A stretch of DNA of 64,000 nucleotides from Solwaraspora sp. WMMD406. Its GTDB lineage: Bacteria; Actinomycetota; Actinomycetes; Mycobacteriales; Micromonosporaceae. The notes under the pieces were generated by a model. That model worked only from the letters and a program-made list of their open reading frames with translations, was not told where the DNA came from and made no database searches. The stretch is from positions 372,001 through 436,000 of the forward strand of contig NZ_JARUBF010000001.1 of the NCBI RefSeq assembly GCF_029626025.1, given 5' to 3'. Of the stretch, positions 25,924 to 34,124 are shown piece after piece. Made by a program: the position numbers and the translations under genes. How positions within the stretch are numbered: position 1 is the stretch's first letter; every line of letters begins with the position of its first letter.

Positions 25924-26339
25924 CGGTTGTTCCAGTTGTAGAAGGTCGGGATGTTTTCGAAGTGGTTCCAGGCACAGACCGCAGACCCGTCGGCGGTATC
26001 GGTCGCCTCGGCACGTCGGCGTCTGGCCTGATCCGCCTCGGCGAGCAGCCGGACGAGTCCGTGCCGGGCCTCGTGCACCCGCTCCGTCACCAGGTCGACC
26101 CCGTCGACCCCGCTGCTGGCCGGGTCATGGTCACCGGGCTCGGCGTCGCTGATGACCGCAGGGTGCACCGACGGCCCGGACGGTCCAGCGGCCGCGACGA
26201 CTCCAGCGGCCGCGACGACCCCGGTGGGCGGTACGGCGGTCAGCTGCCCGGTGCCGGGCGACCGGCCGGGTCCGAGCGGTGGCGCGGCAGCGCCGACGTC
26301 GGCGCGGTCACTCCGGGGACGACTGCTGGTCTCTGGCAT
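25914..26339 (-). CDS. amcA: Multiple-cyclophane RiPP precursor peptide (AmcA-like)
   Basis: 141 residues from the ATG at 26339, which has GGAGGGAG about 9 nt upstream and overlaps the end of the radical SAM gene by 32 nt. The long leader is Pro/Ala/Gly-rich, then helical (DLVTERVHEARHGLVRLLAEADQARRR). The last 20 residues (122-141) form the probable core. They contain W124-N-H, F127-E-N, F133-Y-N and W136-N-N, four aromatic-x-(N/H) triplets of the type cross-linked to three-residue cyclophanes. Position after a SPASM radical SAM maturase supports a ribosomally made, modified peptide. No transporter or protease gene is adjacent. Mature structure and activity are unknown. Confidence 0.8.
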   Translation of the reverse strand: MPETSSRPRSDRADVGAAAPPLGPGRSPGTGQLTAVPPTGVVAAAGVVAAAGPSGPSVHPAVISDAEPGDHDPASSGVDGVDLVTERVHEARHGLVRLLAEADQARRRRAEATDTADGSAVCAWNHFENIPTFYNWNNRPR

Positions 26340-27474
26340 GGGCCAACACTCCCTCCAGTAGGTGGATCTTGCTGTTACGGCAGTGATTGGTCTCCGTACC
26401 GTCAAAACGCCCGTGTTCGAAGTAACGGTTGGCAGCATGTCCACCTCCGCAAAAACGGAAATACGCACAACTGGTACGACATGCCTCGACGCCGGCAACG
26501 AACTCCTGCACCCAGGCGGCGCGTTGCGCCGTCCCCAGGATTTTCGCCAAGCTGTCCGTTAGCACGTTTCCGCTGCTGAAGTCCCCGTACCTGGGGTCGG
26601 AAAAGCCGGCCAGCTCGGGTGAGAGCAGCACCACCGCGCCGTCGTAGCCGATCGTGGGGATCGGGTCGAGCTGGCGGGGCAGCACTTGGTCGGCGTGACC
26701 GTCCAAGACGGCGGCGGCATACCGCAACGACCACTCCACCTCGCGCAGGTGAATGTGGGGCGACCGCCGCCAGGCACCGACCAGTTCCGCCCAGAACCCG
26801 GAGACCGCCTGCGGGGACCAGGCGTTGGACCGGGTGTTCAGCCCTTCCGTCTCCTCGATGTTGATACCGAGGACGTCGCAGCCCAGGCCGAGAAAGTATT
26901 CGTACAGCTCGGTAGCCAGGCCCGGCGTCGGGTCGCTGACCACGCAGAGCGCCGAGAAGTCGATTCCGTGCCGGCGCAGCGTCTCGACCCCCCGGACGAT
27001 CTGGTCGTACGCGGGACGCCCGCTGCGACCACGGCGCTCGTCGTTGCGGGCCCGTGGGCCGTCCACGCTGATGCTCACCCGGATCTGGCGGTCGACGAAG
27101 AACTCGCACCAGGCGTCGTCGATCAGGGTGGCGTTGGTCTGCACGTGGTGCTCGACGTCCGGGCTGAACGGCGCCAGCAGACCGGCCAGGTGCTCCCGGC
27201 CGGCGGCGAGCGGCTCACCGCCGTGCCAGACCACCGAGAACCGCTGCCGCGCCGCCCATCCGTTGACCGACTCCGCCACGGCGGCGGCGACAGACACCGG
27301 CATCCGTCGGTTCGCCGCCCGCAACGGGAGATAGCAATAAGTACAGTCGAGATTACATAGAGTTGTCGGCTGCATCACCACATAGCTGGGAACGCTGGCC
27401 AGACCGCGCATTCCGGCCGGGACCGGTCGTGCACCACCACCTGACCCGAGCGGCCGGCTTCCGTCCCTGATCAT
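26308..27474 (-). CDS. amcB: Cyclophane-forming radical SAM/SPASM peptide maturase (AmcB-like)
   Basis: 388 residues, ATG with GGAGG 5 nt upstream. The [4Fe-4S]/SAM motif is C40-x3-C44-x2-C47 (CNLDCTYCYLP). VVWHGGEPL and VSISVDGP are typical radical SAM barrel motifs. The C-terminal SPASM region carries further cysteines (CRTSCAYFRFCGGGHAANRYF, then NHC) for auxiliary clusters; GGGHAANRYFEHG is characteristic of peptide-modifying members. It is expected to abstract hydrogen from side-chain beta carbons of the precursor and join them to aromatic rings. It is co-transcribed with, and overlaps, the precursor gene. It lies in the otherwise conserved interval between DUF3073 and purM. Confidence 0.9.
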   Translation of the reverse strand: MIRDGSRPLGSGGGARPVPAGMRGLASVPSYVVMQPTTLCNLDCTYCYLPLRAANRRMPVSVAAAVAESVNGWAARQRFSVVWHGGEPLAAGREHLAGLLAPFSPDVEHHVQTNATLIDDAWCEFFVDRQIRVSISVDGPRARNDERRGRSGRPAYDQIVRGVETLRRHGIDFSALCVVSDPTPGLATELYEYFLGLGCDVLGINIEETEGLNTRSNAWSPQAVSGFWAELVGAWRRSPHIHLREVEWSLRYAAAVLDGHADQVLPRQLDPIPTIGYDGAVVLLSPELAGFSDPRYGDFSSGNVLTDSLAKILGTAQRAAWVQEFVAGVEACRTSCAYFRFCGGGHAANRYFEHGRFDGTETNHCRNSKIHLLEGVLAHARDQQSSPE

Positions 27475-27482
27475 CGACCCTC

Positions 27483-27520
27483 CTACCGCCTGTCCGGTGT
27501 CGTTTCAGGCTAGGCGGTAG
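27483..27520. promoter_or_regulatory. Inverted repeat upstream of the radical SAM gene
   Basis: CTACCGCCT (27483-27491) and AGGCGGTAG (27512-27520) form a perfect 9-bp dyad with a 20-nt centre, directly over the ribosome binding region of the maturase. It could terminate purM transcription, form a leader hairpin hiding the ribosome site, or be an operator. Confidence 0.45.
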
Positions 27521-27618
27521 AGGCACCGGATCGAGCCGTCGTCGACCGGCACCCGGACATCCCGGGCGGCGGACCTCAGCCATCGACCACGCCACCGCGA
27601 CCGGGGCGGATCGACGCT

Positions 27619-28788
27619 TCAGCCGCGGGTGTGGTGACCGACCATCTGCACCTTGCCGGTGCCCTCGATGATGTCGCCGACCTGCCAGGCCTCGATGCCC
27701 CGGCCGGTCAGGCAGGCCAGCGCCCGGTCGGCGTCCTGCGCCGACACGATCGCGAACATGCCGACACCCATGTTGAACGTCGACTCCATCTCGTTGTCCT
27801 CGATGCGGCCCTTGGCCTGCACCAGATCGAAGATCGGCTGCGGACGCCAGGTGGCCCGGTTGACCAGCGCGTCCACGTGCTCGGGCAGAATCCGCACCAG
27901 ATTGCCGGGAATGCCACCACCGGTCACGTGGGCGATCGCCCGCACCTCGCACTCCTCGATCAGCTTGAGGCAGTCGCGTGCGTAGATCTTGGTGGGGGTC
28001 AACAGTTCCTCGCCGAGGGTCCGTTGTCCGCCGAAGTCGTCCACGACGGTGTCCAGCCGCATCCGGCCAGCACCCAGCAGGACGTGTCGCACCAGTGAGT
28101 ATCCGTTCGAATGCAGACCGGACGAGCGCATCGCGATCACCACGTCGCCGACCTCGACCCGGTCCCGGCCGAGGATGTCGCTCTCCTCCACGACGCCGAC
28201 CCCGGTGGCCGACACGTCGTACTCGTCCGGACGCAGCACACCCGGATGCTCGGCGGTCTCCCCACCGAGCAGCGCGCAGCCGGCGTACCGGCAACCGTCG
28301 GAGATGCCCGCACCGATCTCCGCGACCTTGTCCGGGACCACCTCGCCGCAGGCGATGTAGTCGAGCAGGAACAGCGGTTCAGCGCCGCAGGCGACCAGAT
28401 CGTCGACCACCATCGCGACCAGGTCGATGCCGACGGTGTCGTGAATGTCCATCTGCTGCGCGATGACCAACTTCGTGCCCACCCCGTCGGTGGACGAGGC
28501 GAGGATGGGGTGCTTGTACCGCTGCACGTCGAGCCGGAACAGACCGGCGAACCCCCCGATGTCGCCCATCACTTCCGGGCGGGTGGTCTTGCGCACCTTC
28601 GACTTGAGCAGCTCGACCGCCCGCTCGCCGGCATGGATCGAGACCCCCGCGTCGGCGTAGGTCACCGTGCGTTTGCGCCCGGACCGGCCGGACCCGGCGG
28701 TCCACGGCTGACGGTTGGCCGATTTGGCCCCGGATCCGTCGGCTGTCGGGCCGGTCTCCGCGTTGCCGCGCTCAGTCACGTGCGTCAC
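27619..28788 (-). CDS. purM: Phosphoribosylformylglycinamidine cyclo-ligase
   Basis: 389 residues. It converts formylglycinamidine ribonucleotide to aminoimidazole ribonucleotide with ATP (fifth step of purine synthesis). Motifs: VTYADAGVSIHAGERAVELLK, DGVGTKLVIAQ, GIDLVAMVVDDLVACGAEPLF, LLGGETAEHPGV and HVTGGGIPGNLVRILP. The N-terminus has about 40 extra polar residues (ERGNAETGPTADGSGAKSAN) before the conserved part; an alternative later start cannot be excluded. It lies downstream of purF by 104 nt and is likely co-transcribed with it. Confidence 0.95.
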   Translation of the reverse strand: MTHVTERGNAETGPTADGSGAKSANRQPWTAGSGRSGRKRTVTYADAGVSIHAGERAVELLKSKVRKTTRPEVMGDIGGFAGLFRLDVQRYKHPILASSTDGVGTKLVIAQQMDIHDTVGIDLVAMVVDDLVACGAEPLFLLDYIACGEVVPDKVAEIGAGISDGCRYAGCALLGGETAEHPGVLRPDEYDVSATGVGVVEESDILGRDRVEVGDVVIAMRSSGLHSNGYSLVRHVLLGAGRMRLDTVVDDFGGQRTLGEELLTPTKIYARDCLKLIEECEVRAIAHVTGGGIPGNLVRILPEHVDALVNRATWRPQPIFDLVQAKGRIEDNEMESTFNMGVGMFAIVSAQDADRALACLTGRGIEAWQVGDIIEGTGKVQMVGHHTRG

Positions 28789-28892
28789 GGTTCTCCCCTT
28801 TGTGCTTCTCGCGGCTACGACCGCGTCGGGTAGCTGTCGAGGATCACTCGACTCGGGCTGCCGACCGGAACAGCTGGGCGGTCCGGTCGGTG

Positions 28893-30479
28893 CTACGGGC
28901 GGTGCAGGGCGTCGACGCCGCCGGGACTGACAGCGAACGGTGGAACGCCCGGGCCGGTCCGGTCGACCCCGGCCTGGTGGTCCTGCTCTGCGGTGCCCCC
29001 CTGCTGGCCGACCCCGCCTACGACTCGGCGGTCCACACCTTCGAGCACGTGCTTACCGATCAGGTTGCCAGCTGGCAACTCGATTGGGTACTCCCCATCG
29101 AAACATGCCCGACACAATCGTGTCTTCGGCTGCTCGGTTGCTGCTATCAAGCCGGCAAGCGACACGTAACCCAGGGTATCCGCACCGATCGAACGACGGA
29201 TACCCTCCGTGTCGAGACCGTTGGCCAACAGTTCGGCCCGGGTGGCGAAGTCGATGCCGTAGAAACACGGCCAGCTGACCGGCGGTGACGAGATCCGTAC
29301 GTGCACCTCCAGCGCGCCGGCTTCCCGCAGCATCCGGACGATCGCCCGCTGGGTGTTGCCGCGCACGATCGAGTCGTCGACCACGACCAGCCGCTTGCCA
29401 CGCACATTCTCCCGCAGCGGGTTGAGTTTGAGCCGGATGCCCAGCTGCCGCAGGGTCTGCGAGGGCTGGATGAAGGTCCGCCCGACGTACCCGTTCTTGA
29501 GCAGACCGGCGCCGTAGGTGATGCCGGACTCCTCCGCGTATCCGATCGCCGCCGGGGTCCCCGACTCCGGCACCGGTATCACCAGGTCGGCCTCGACGGG
29601 GTGCTCCAGCGCCAACGTGCGGCCGATCCGTACCCGGGCCGAGTGCACGTTGCGCCCGGCGATCGAGGTGTCCGGGCGAGCGATGTAGACGTACTCGAAC
29701 AAGCAGCCCTTCGGGTCCGGTGGGGCGAACCGGGCCGACCGCAGGCCATGCTCGTCGATGGCGATCAACTCGCCCGGCTCGACCTCACGAACCACCGACG
29801 CGCCGACGATGTCCAGCGCCGCAGTCTCGCTCGCCACCACCCAGCCACGCTCCAGCCGGCCCATCACCAGAGGCCGGACACCGTGCGGATCACGGGCCGC
29901 GTACAGGGTGGTCTCGTCCATGAACACGAAGCTGAACGCGCCACGCAGGGTCGGCAGGACCTCCAGGGCGGCCGCTTCGACCGACAGATCCGGCCGGCTG
30001 GCCAGCAGGGTGGTGACCAGCGCGGTGTCGGAGGTCGAGCCGTCGGCCGACATGCCGCGCTCGGCCGCCTCGCGGGCGAGTTCGGCGGTGTTGACCAGAT
30101 TTCCGTTGTGCGCCAGAGCGATGGTCGTCCCCGCGCTGGTGGCACGGATGGTCGGTTGAGCGTTCTCCCAGGTCGATCCGCCGGTGGTGGAGTACCGGGC
30201 GTGCCCGATGGCCAGATGTCCACGCAGGCTGGCCAGGGTCGGTTCGTCGAAGACCTGCGCCACCAGACCGAGGTCCTTGTAGACGACCACCCCGGAACCG
30301 TCGCTCACCGCGATCCCGGCGGCCTCCTGGCCCCGGTGCTGCAGTGCGTAGAGACCGAAATAGCTGAGCTTGGCGACCTCCTCGCCGGGGGCCCAGACAC
30401 CGAACACGCCGCACGCGTCCTGCGGACCGGGTCGTTGGGGATCAAGGTCGTGACTCAACCGGCCGTCGCCTCGAGGCAC
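28893..30479 (-). CDS. purF: Amidophosphoribosyltransferase
   Basis: 528 residues from a GTG at 30479 with GAGGAG about 6 nt upstream. The N-terminal propeptide ends before the nucleophilic cysteine of DACGVFGVW (residue 23). The Ntn glutaminase half includes GLYALQHRGQEAAGIA, GHARYSTTG and LAHNGNLVN. The phosphoribosyltransferase half includes the PRPP loop LVVVDDSIVRGNTQRAI, and Cys motifs typical of the Fe-S type enzyme. It makes phosphoribosylamine, the first committed step of purine synthesis. The C-terminus carries about 40 extra low-complexity residues (VGGVGQQGGTAEQDHQAG) beyond the usual end. Confidence 0.96.
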   Translation of the reverse strand: MPRGDGRLSHDLDPQRPGPQDACGVFGVWAPGEEVAKLSYFGLYALQHRGQEAAGIAVSDGSGVVVYKDLGLVAQVFDEPTLASLRGHLAIGHARYSTTGGSTWENAQPTIRATSAGTTIALAHNGNLVNTAELAREAAERGMSADGSTSDTALVTTLLASRPDLSVEAAALEVLPTLRGAFSFVFMDETTLYAARDPHGVRPLVMGRLERGWVVASETAALDIVGASVVREVEPGELIAIDEHGLRSARFAPPDPKGCLFEYVYIARPDTSIAGRNVHSARVRIGRTLALEHPVEADLVIPVPESGTPAAIGYAEESGITYGAGLLKNGYVGRTFIQPSQTLRQLGIRLKLNPLRENVRGKRLVVVDDSIVRGNTQRAIVRMLREAGALEVHVRISSPPVSWPCFYGIDFATRAELLANGLDTEGIRRSIGADTLGYVSLAGLIAATEQPKTRLCRACFDGEYPIELPAGNLIGKHVLEGVDRRVVGGVGQQGGTAEQDHQAGVDRTGPGVPPFAVSPGGVDALHRP

Positions 30480-30707
30480 CTGCCGCTCCTCAATTACTGG
30501 TCTGAACTGACGCCTGACCTGCCGCCTCAGCCCGAGCTGTCACCGCACTACCGTCGCCGAACAGTGTACGCGAGGTTCCAGTTGGCCCAGAGTGCTCCTT
30601 TTGGGGTGACCCACCCCCAGGTCGCCGAACTCGTCGGGCTCTTGCGGTCACTCGCCCCGGCCCGCTCGGCACCGTCCCATCGGCGGAGTTGCCGTCGCCC
30701 CGGCACC

Positions 30708-31079
30708 TCAAACCTCTTCACCGTGATAGATCGGCAAATAGTCAGAGATGTCGGATCGTGCGCCGCTGACTGCTATCCGTCCGTTCTGTACGGCAGTCGA
30801 CCACTCGAGCCGCCCGGTTGCCACCAGCACCCAGGTGATCGGATCGGTCTCCACCACGTTCGACGGGGTGCCTCTGGTGTGTCGCGGACCGGCTACGCAT
30901 TGAATTGCACCGTAAGGTGGGACCCGTACCTCCACCGATCGGCCTGGCGCGCGATCGGCCAGACCCGCCAGCAGCAGCCGGACGGCGTCCCGCAACTCGG
31001 CACGCGGCGGCGGCACACCAGCGGTCAGCGCGTCGCAGACCGTGACCAGCGCAGCGGACTTACTGTGCGGAGAGGACAC
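30708..31079 (-). CDS. Sterol carrier family protein
   Basis: 123 residues, entirely an SCP-type domain: RDAVRLLLAGLADRAPGRSVEVRVPPYGAIQCV, then TDPITWVLVATGRLEW and the C-terminal SGARSDISDYLPI. These are the motifs of the actinobacterial sterol-carrier-like proteins encoded beside purF. It probably binds a lipid or an unidentified small hydrophobic molecule. Its position upstream of purF on the same strand is conserved in relatives. The 228-bp gap to purF holds nothing recognisable. Confidence 0.88.
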   Translation of the reverse strand: MSSPHSKSAALVTVCDALTAGVPPPRAELRDAVRLLLAGLADRAPGRSVEVRVPPYGAIQCVAGPRHTRGTPSNVVETDPITWVLVATGRLEWSTAVQNGRIAVSGARSDISDYLPIYHGEEV

Positions 31080-31237
31080 GTCGGGACGATACGACCTCCC
31101 CCAGCCCTAGTTCCTGCCGGCCCTGGGTCGCGCTGATCCGTCTCGGCAAGGCATAGTTGCCGACGGTGTACTCGTCACGGGTGGCCCCTGCCCGACGCCC
31201 GGCGCGGGGGGAAGGATCGAACCGGAAGGCGGTGGAC

Positions 31238-33832
31238 GTGACAACACACCCACGAGCCTGGCTCACGCGGGCCGGTGTTGTCGCGGCACTGGCAGCCGTG
31301 ACACTCGTCGCCCTACCCGGCGCCCCCGCCCTGGCCGCTGCGCCCCAGGTGGACATCCGCGCCCTCTCCAACGGCACCCTGAGCCCCGGTGAGCGGGCCA
31401 CCCTGGAGTTCGAGGTCCGCAACAACAACAGCTCCGACGACGAGAACCCGCAGACGTCGTTCAACATCCGGGTCACCACCAACATCGGCGAACTACGCTG
31501 CGAAGGCTCCTGCGACTTCACCGACACCATCGACCTCGGGCAGAGTAAGCGGTTCACCGTTCAGCTCGTCGCCGGCGAGATCGGCACCAACCAGACCCGT
31601 AACGGCCGGGTCGAGATCCTCGCGCAGGTCGGCGACGAGAGCGGCACCGCCCGGCGCGACGTCACCGTACGCGGGCCGCAGGAAGCGCCCCGGGTGAAGG
31701 AGGTGGCCGGCAAGGTCACCGACGTCTCCACCGGCGAGCCGATCGAAGGCGCCACCGTCGCGATGAGCGACTCGCAGAACAACACCTACGACACCACCAC
31801 CAACGCGAACGGCAACTACCGTTTCACGTCCTCCGCCGAGCGGCCGATCGCCCCCGGGGACATCCGGATCGCCGCGCTCGCCGACGGATACGACCAGAGC
31901 GAACCGAAACGGATCACCGCCTCGGCTGGCCAGTCGGTCACCGTGGACCGGATAACGCTCAAGTCGAACGTGCAACCGACCCCCTCGCCGACTCCCGAGG
32001 CCACCCCGGAAGCGTCCGCAGAGGCCACGCCGACCGCCGCCGTGGAGAGCATCCCGCCGGTCGACACGCAGAACCTCGCCAACGAAGACAGCACGGGTGG
32101 CGGCATGGGCTCCTGGCTTCTGATCATCATGGGCGGCCTGCTGGTCGCGCTCGGGGTCGGCGCGATCGTGCTGCTACTGGTCCGCCGCAAGGACAACGAT
32201 CTCGCCGACGAGGCGGAGCCGGCGGACGACGGTCCCGGTGGAGGCGGCCGGGCCTCGGCACCGGCCAGTCGGGGCATCTACCACGGCGCGCCGGACGACG
32301 CGACCCGGGTGGCCATGCCACCGATGCCCGATGGTCCGGTGTCGGACGCGACGATGGTCACCCGACCGTCCCTGGCAGACGCGCCGACCATGCTGCACAA
32401 TATGGCGCCGATCAGAGACGAGTTCCCCGACCCGTACGGGGCACCGCCACCCGGTCCGAATCCACCGGCTGGTCCCACGCCCGGGTTCGGCTCCGAGCAA
32501 CGTTCCGGTTGGGGCGGCCCGCCGACCCAACCTGTGTACGGCGCCAGCGCGGCTGGTGCCGCCGGTGCGACCAGCGTCTACGGCGCGCCGTCGTCCGGCG
32601 GACCGTACGGCTCACCGCCGCCGTCGTCCGGCGGACCGTACGGCAACGCACCCTCCTCCGGCGCGGCCGGTGCGTACGGAAGCACCCCGCAGGCCAGCCC
32701 GTCCAGTGGCACCTACGGCAACACCCCGTCGTCCGGCGGACCGTACAGCTCACCACCCTCCTCCGGCGGACCGTACGGCTCACCACCCTCCTCCGGCGGA
32801 CCGTACAGCTCACCACCCTCCTCCGGCGGACCGTACGGCTCACCACCCTCCTCCGGCGGACCGTACGGCTCACCACCCTCCTCCGGCGGACCGTACGGCT
32901 CACCACCCTCCTCCGGCGGACCGTACGGCTCACCACCGTCGTCCGGCGGACCGTACGGCAACGCACCCTCCTCCGGCGGCGGATACGGCAGTGCCTCCAT
33001 GCCGGGCCAGTACGGCGCTCCCGCCGGACGGCCACCGGTCGACGACGGATACGCCGCCGAGGGATATCGGGCCCGTGGCGGCTACGGTGGCGACCCCGGC
33101 ACAGGTGGCTATTCCGCCGGTGGGTACGGCAACGAGCCGGCCGGCGGGTACGGCAACGACCGCTACGACGAGCCGACCGGACGATACGATCCGAACGCCA
33201 GCTACGGACGCGCCGCTTCGCCGTACGACTCCGCGCCGTACGGCAGCCAGGAGCCCGGCCGGGACGACGTCCCGCCGCCGCCTCGGGGGCCGGAGCCACC
33301 GCGTGCCGGCTACCGGGGAGACCAGCCACAGTCGCCGTATGGCGGTGCCGGGGACGGCTACGGTGCCCCGGCGGGCAGTTACGGCGGTGACGGTTACGGC
33401 GATCCCCAGCGGTCCGGTGGCGGTGGTTACCAGTCGGCTGGTTACGGCGGCGACCGAGGCGGCGACCGAGGCGGCGACCGAGGCGGCGACCGAGGCGGCG
33501 ACTACGGTGGCCAGCAGTACGGCGGGCCCGGCTACGGCAGCGCTCCCGACGCTGGCGGCAACCCGTACGGTCCGCCGGCCGGGACCGGCTACGACCAGGC
33601 CGGGACCGGCTACGACCGGCGCGACGCCGGTTATCCACCGCCGGCCGGTTACGACGATCGCCGTGTCCCGGACCAGCGCGGTGGTTACGAGCAGCAGCAG
33701 ACCTACGGTCAGCCGTATGGTCAGCCGCCGCCCTACGACGACCCGCCACCAGCCGATCAGTCCCGGCACGGTGCCGGCGCGCCGCCGGCCGGCCGCGCCG
33801 AACGCCGTTCGCTCGACTGGTTGGATGACTAG
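31238..33832 (+). CDS. Large single-pass membrane protein with extracellular domains and a repeat-rich cytoplasmic tail
   Basis: 864 residues from a GTG at 31238, 9 nt after GGAAGG. Signal peptide ([21 protein letters not shown]), then an Ig/CARDB-like domain with CEGSC (about 40-145). A carboxypeptidase-regulatory-like domain follows ([19 protein letters not shown], about 155-240), then a Pro/Thr stalk. One membrane helix ([23 protein letters not shown], shown in part) lies near 290-315. The tail has [16 protein letters not shown] and DAPTMLHN, motifs like FHA-recognised phosphothreonine sites. It continues through some eleven [10 protein letters not shown] repeats and Gly/Tyr-rich sequence to a terminal SLDWLDD. 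Likely an envelope scaffold or kinase substrate; function unknown. Confidence 0.85.
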   Translation: MTTHPRAWLTRAGVVAALAAVTLVALPGAPALAAAPQVDIRALSNGTLSPGERATLEFEVRNNNSSDDENPQTSFNIRVTTNIGELRCEGSCDFTDTIDLGQSKRFTVQLVAGEIGTNQTRNGRVEILAQVGDESGTARRDVTVRGPQEAPRVKEVAGKVTDVSTGEPIEGATVAMSDSQNNTYDTTTNANGNYRFTSSAERPIAPGDIRIAALADGYDQSEPKRITASAGQSVTVDRITLKSNVQPTPSPTPEATPEASAEATPTAAVESIPPVDTQNLANEDSTGGGMGSWLLIIMGGLLVALGVGAIVLLLVRRKDNDLADEAEPADDGPGGGGRASAPASRGIYHGAPDDATRVAMPPMPDGPVSDATMVTRPSLADAPTMLHNMAPIRDEFPDPYGAPPPGPNPPAGPTPGFGSEQRSGWGGPPTQPVYGASAAGAAGATSVYGAPSSGGPYGSPPPSSGGPYGNAPSSGAAGAYGSTPQASPSSGTYGNTPSSGGPYSSPPSSGGPYGSPPSSGGPYSSPPSSGGPYGSPPSSGGPYGSPPSSGGPYGSPPSSGGPYGSPPSSGGPYGNAPSSGGGYGSASMPGQYGAPAGRPPVDDGYAAEGYRARGGYGGDPGTGGYSAGGYGNEPAGGYGNDRYDEPTGRYDPNASYGRAASPYDSAPYGSQEPGRDDVPPPPRGPEPPRAGYRGDQPQSPYGGAGDGYGAPAGSYGGDGYGDPQRSGGGGYQSAGYGGDRGGDRGGDRGGDRGGDYGGQQYGGPGYGSAPDAGGNPYGPPAGTGYDQAGTGYDRRDAGYPPPAGYDDRRVPDQRGGYEQQQTYGQPYGQPPPYDDPPPADQSRHGAGAPPAGRAERRSLDWLDD
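32587..32990 (+). repeat. In-frame 30-bp tandem repeats coding [10 protein letters not shown]
   Basis: Up to about eleven copies of a 30-bp unit around TCCTCCGGCGGACCGTACGG; the central copies are nearly identical and alternate GGC and AGC (Gly/Ser) at one codon. A second short repeat (GGCGGCGACCGA, four copies) lies at about 33446-33497. The near-identity suggests recent expansion or contraction. Confidence 0.9.
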
Positions 33833-33921
33833 CAACCGGCTGCGCCACACGAGTTCTGCACAGCCCAACCAGCACTGCCCACCGACCTGCCCGGTTCCAC
33901 GGCTGCGCCGCACCGGACTCC

Positions 33922-33986
33922 ATGATCGGATGCGCTCCATCTGCTCCGCACCCGGCGTGTCGCGCAGATGGAGCGCGTCCGATCAT
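33922..33986. terminator. Long bidirectional hairpin
   Basis: ATGATCGGATGCGCTCCATC plus TGC (33922-33944) pairs with 33964-33986 with a single mismatch over 23 bp; the loop is 19 nt. It lies between the convergent stops of the membrane protein gene (33832) and purL (34125). Confidence 0.85.
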
Positions 33987-34028
33987 CAACCGCGAACTGA
34001 CATCGCCGAAGGCCCCTTGCACCACAAG

Positions 34029-34080
34029 CAGGGATCACCTAGCCGGCAGGGATCACCAACCGGCAGGCGAGGATCACGGC
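34029..34080. repeat. Short degenerate tandem repeat downstream of purL
   Basis: Units around GCAGGGATCACCTAGCCG recur 2-3 times with an approximately 18-bp period, close to the purL stop. Nothing else is recognisable in the 292-bp gap apart from the hairpin. Confidence 0.6.
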
Positions 34081-34124
34081 TGTTCGCTGGTCAGTCCTTC
34101 CCGGCTGGCCGGCCGGCGGCCGAC

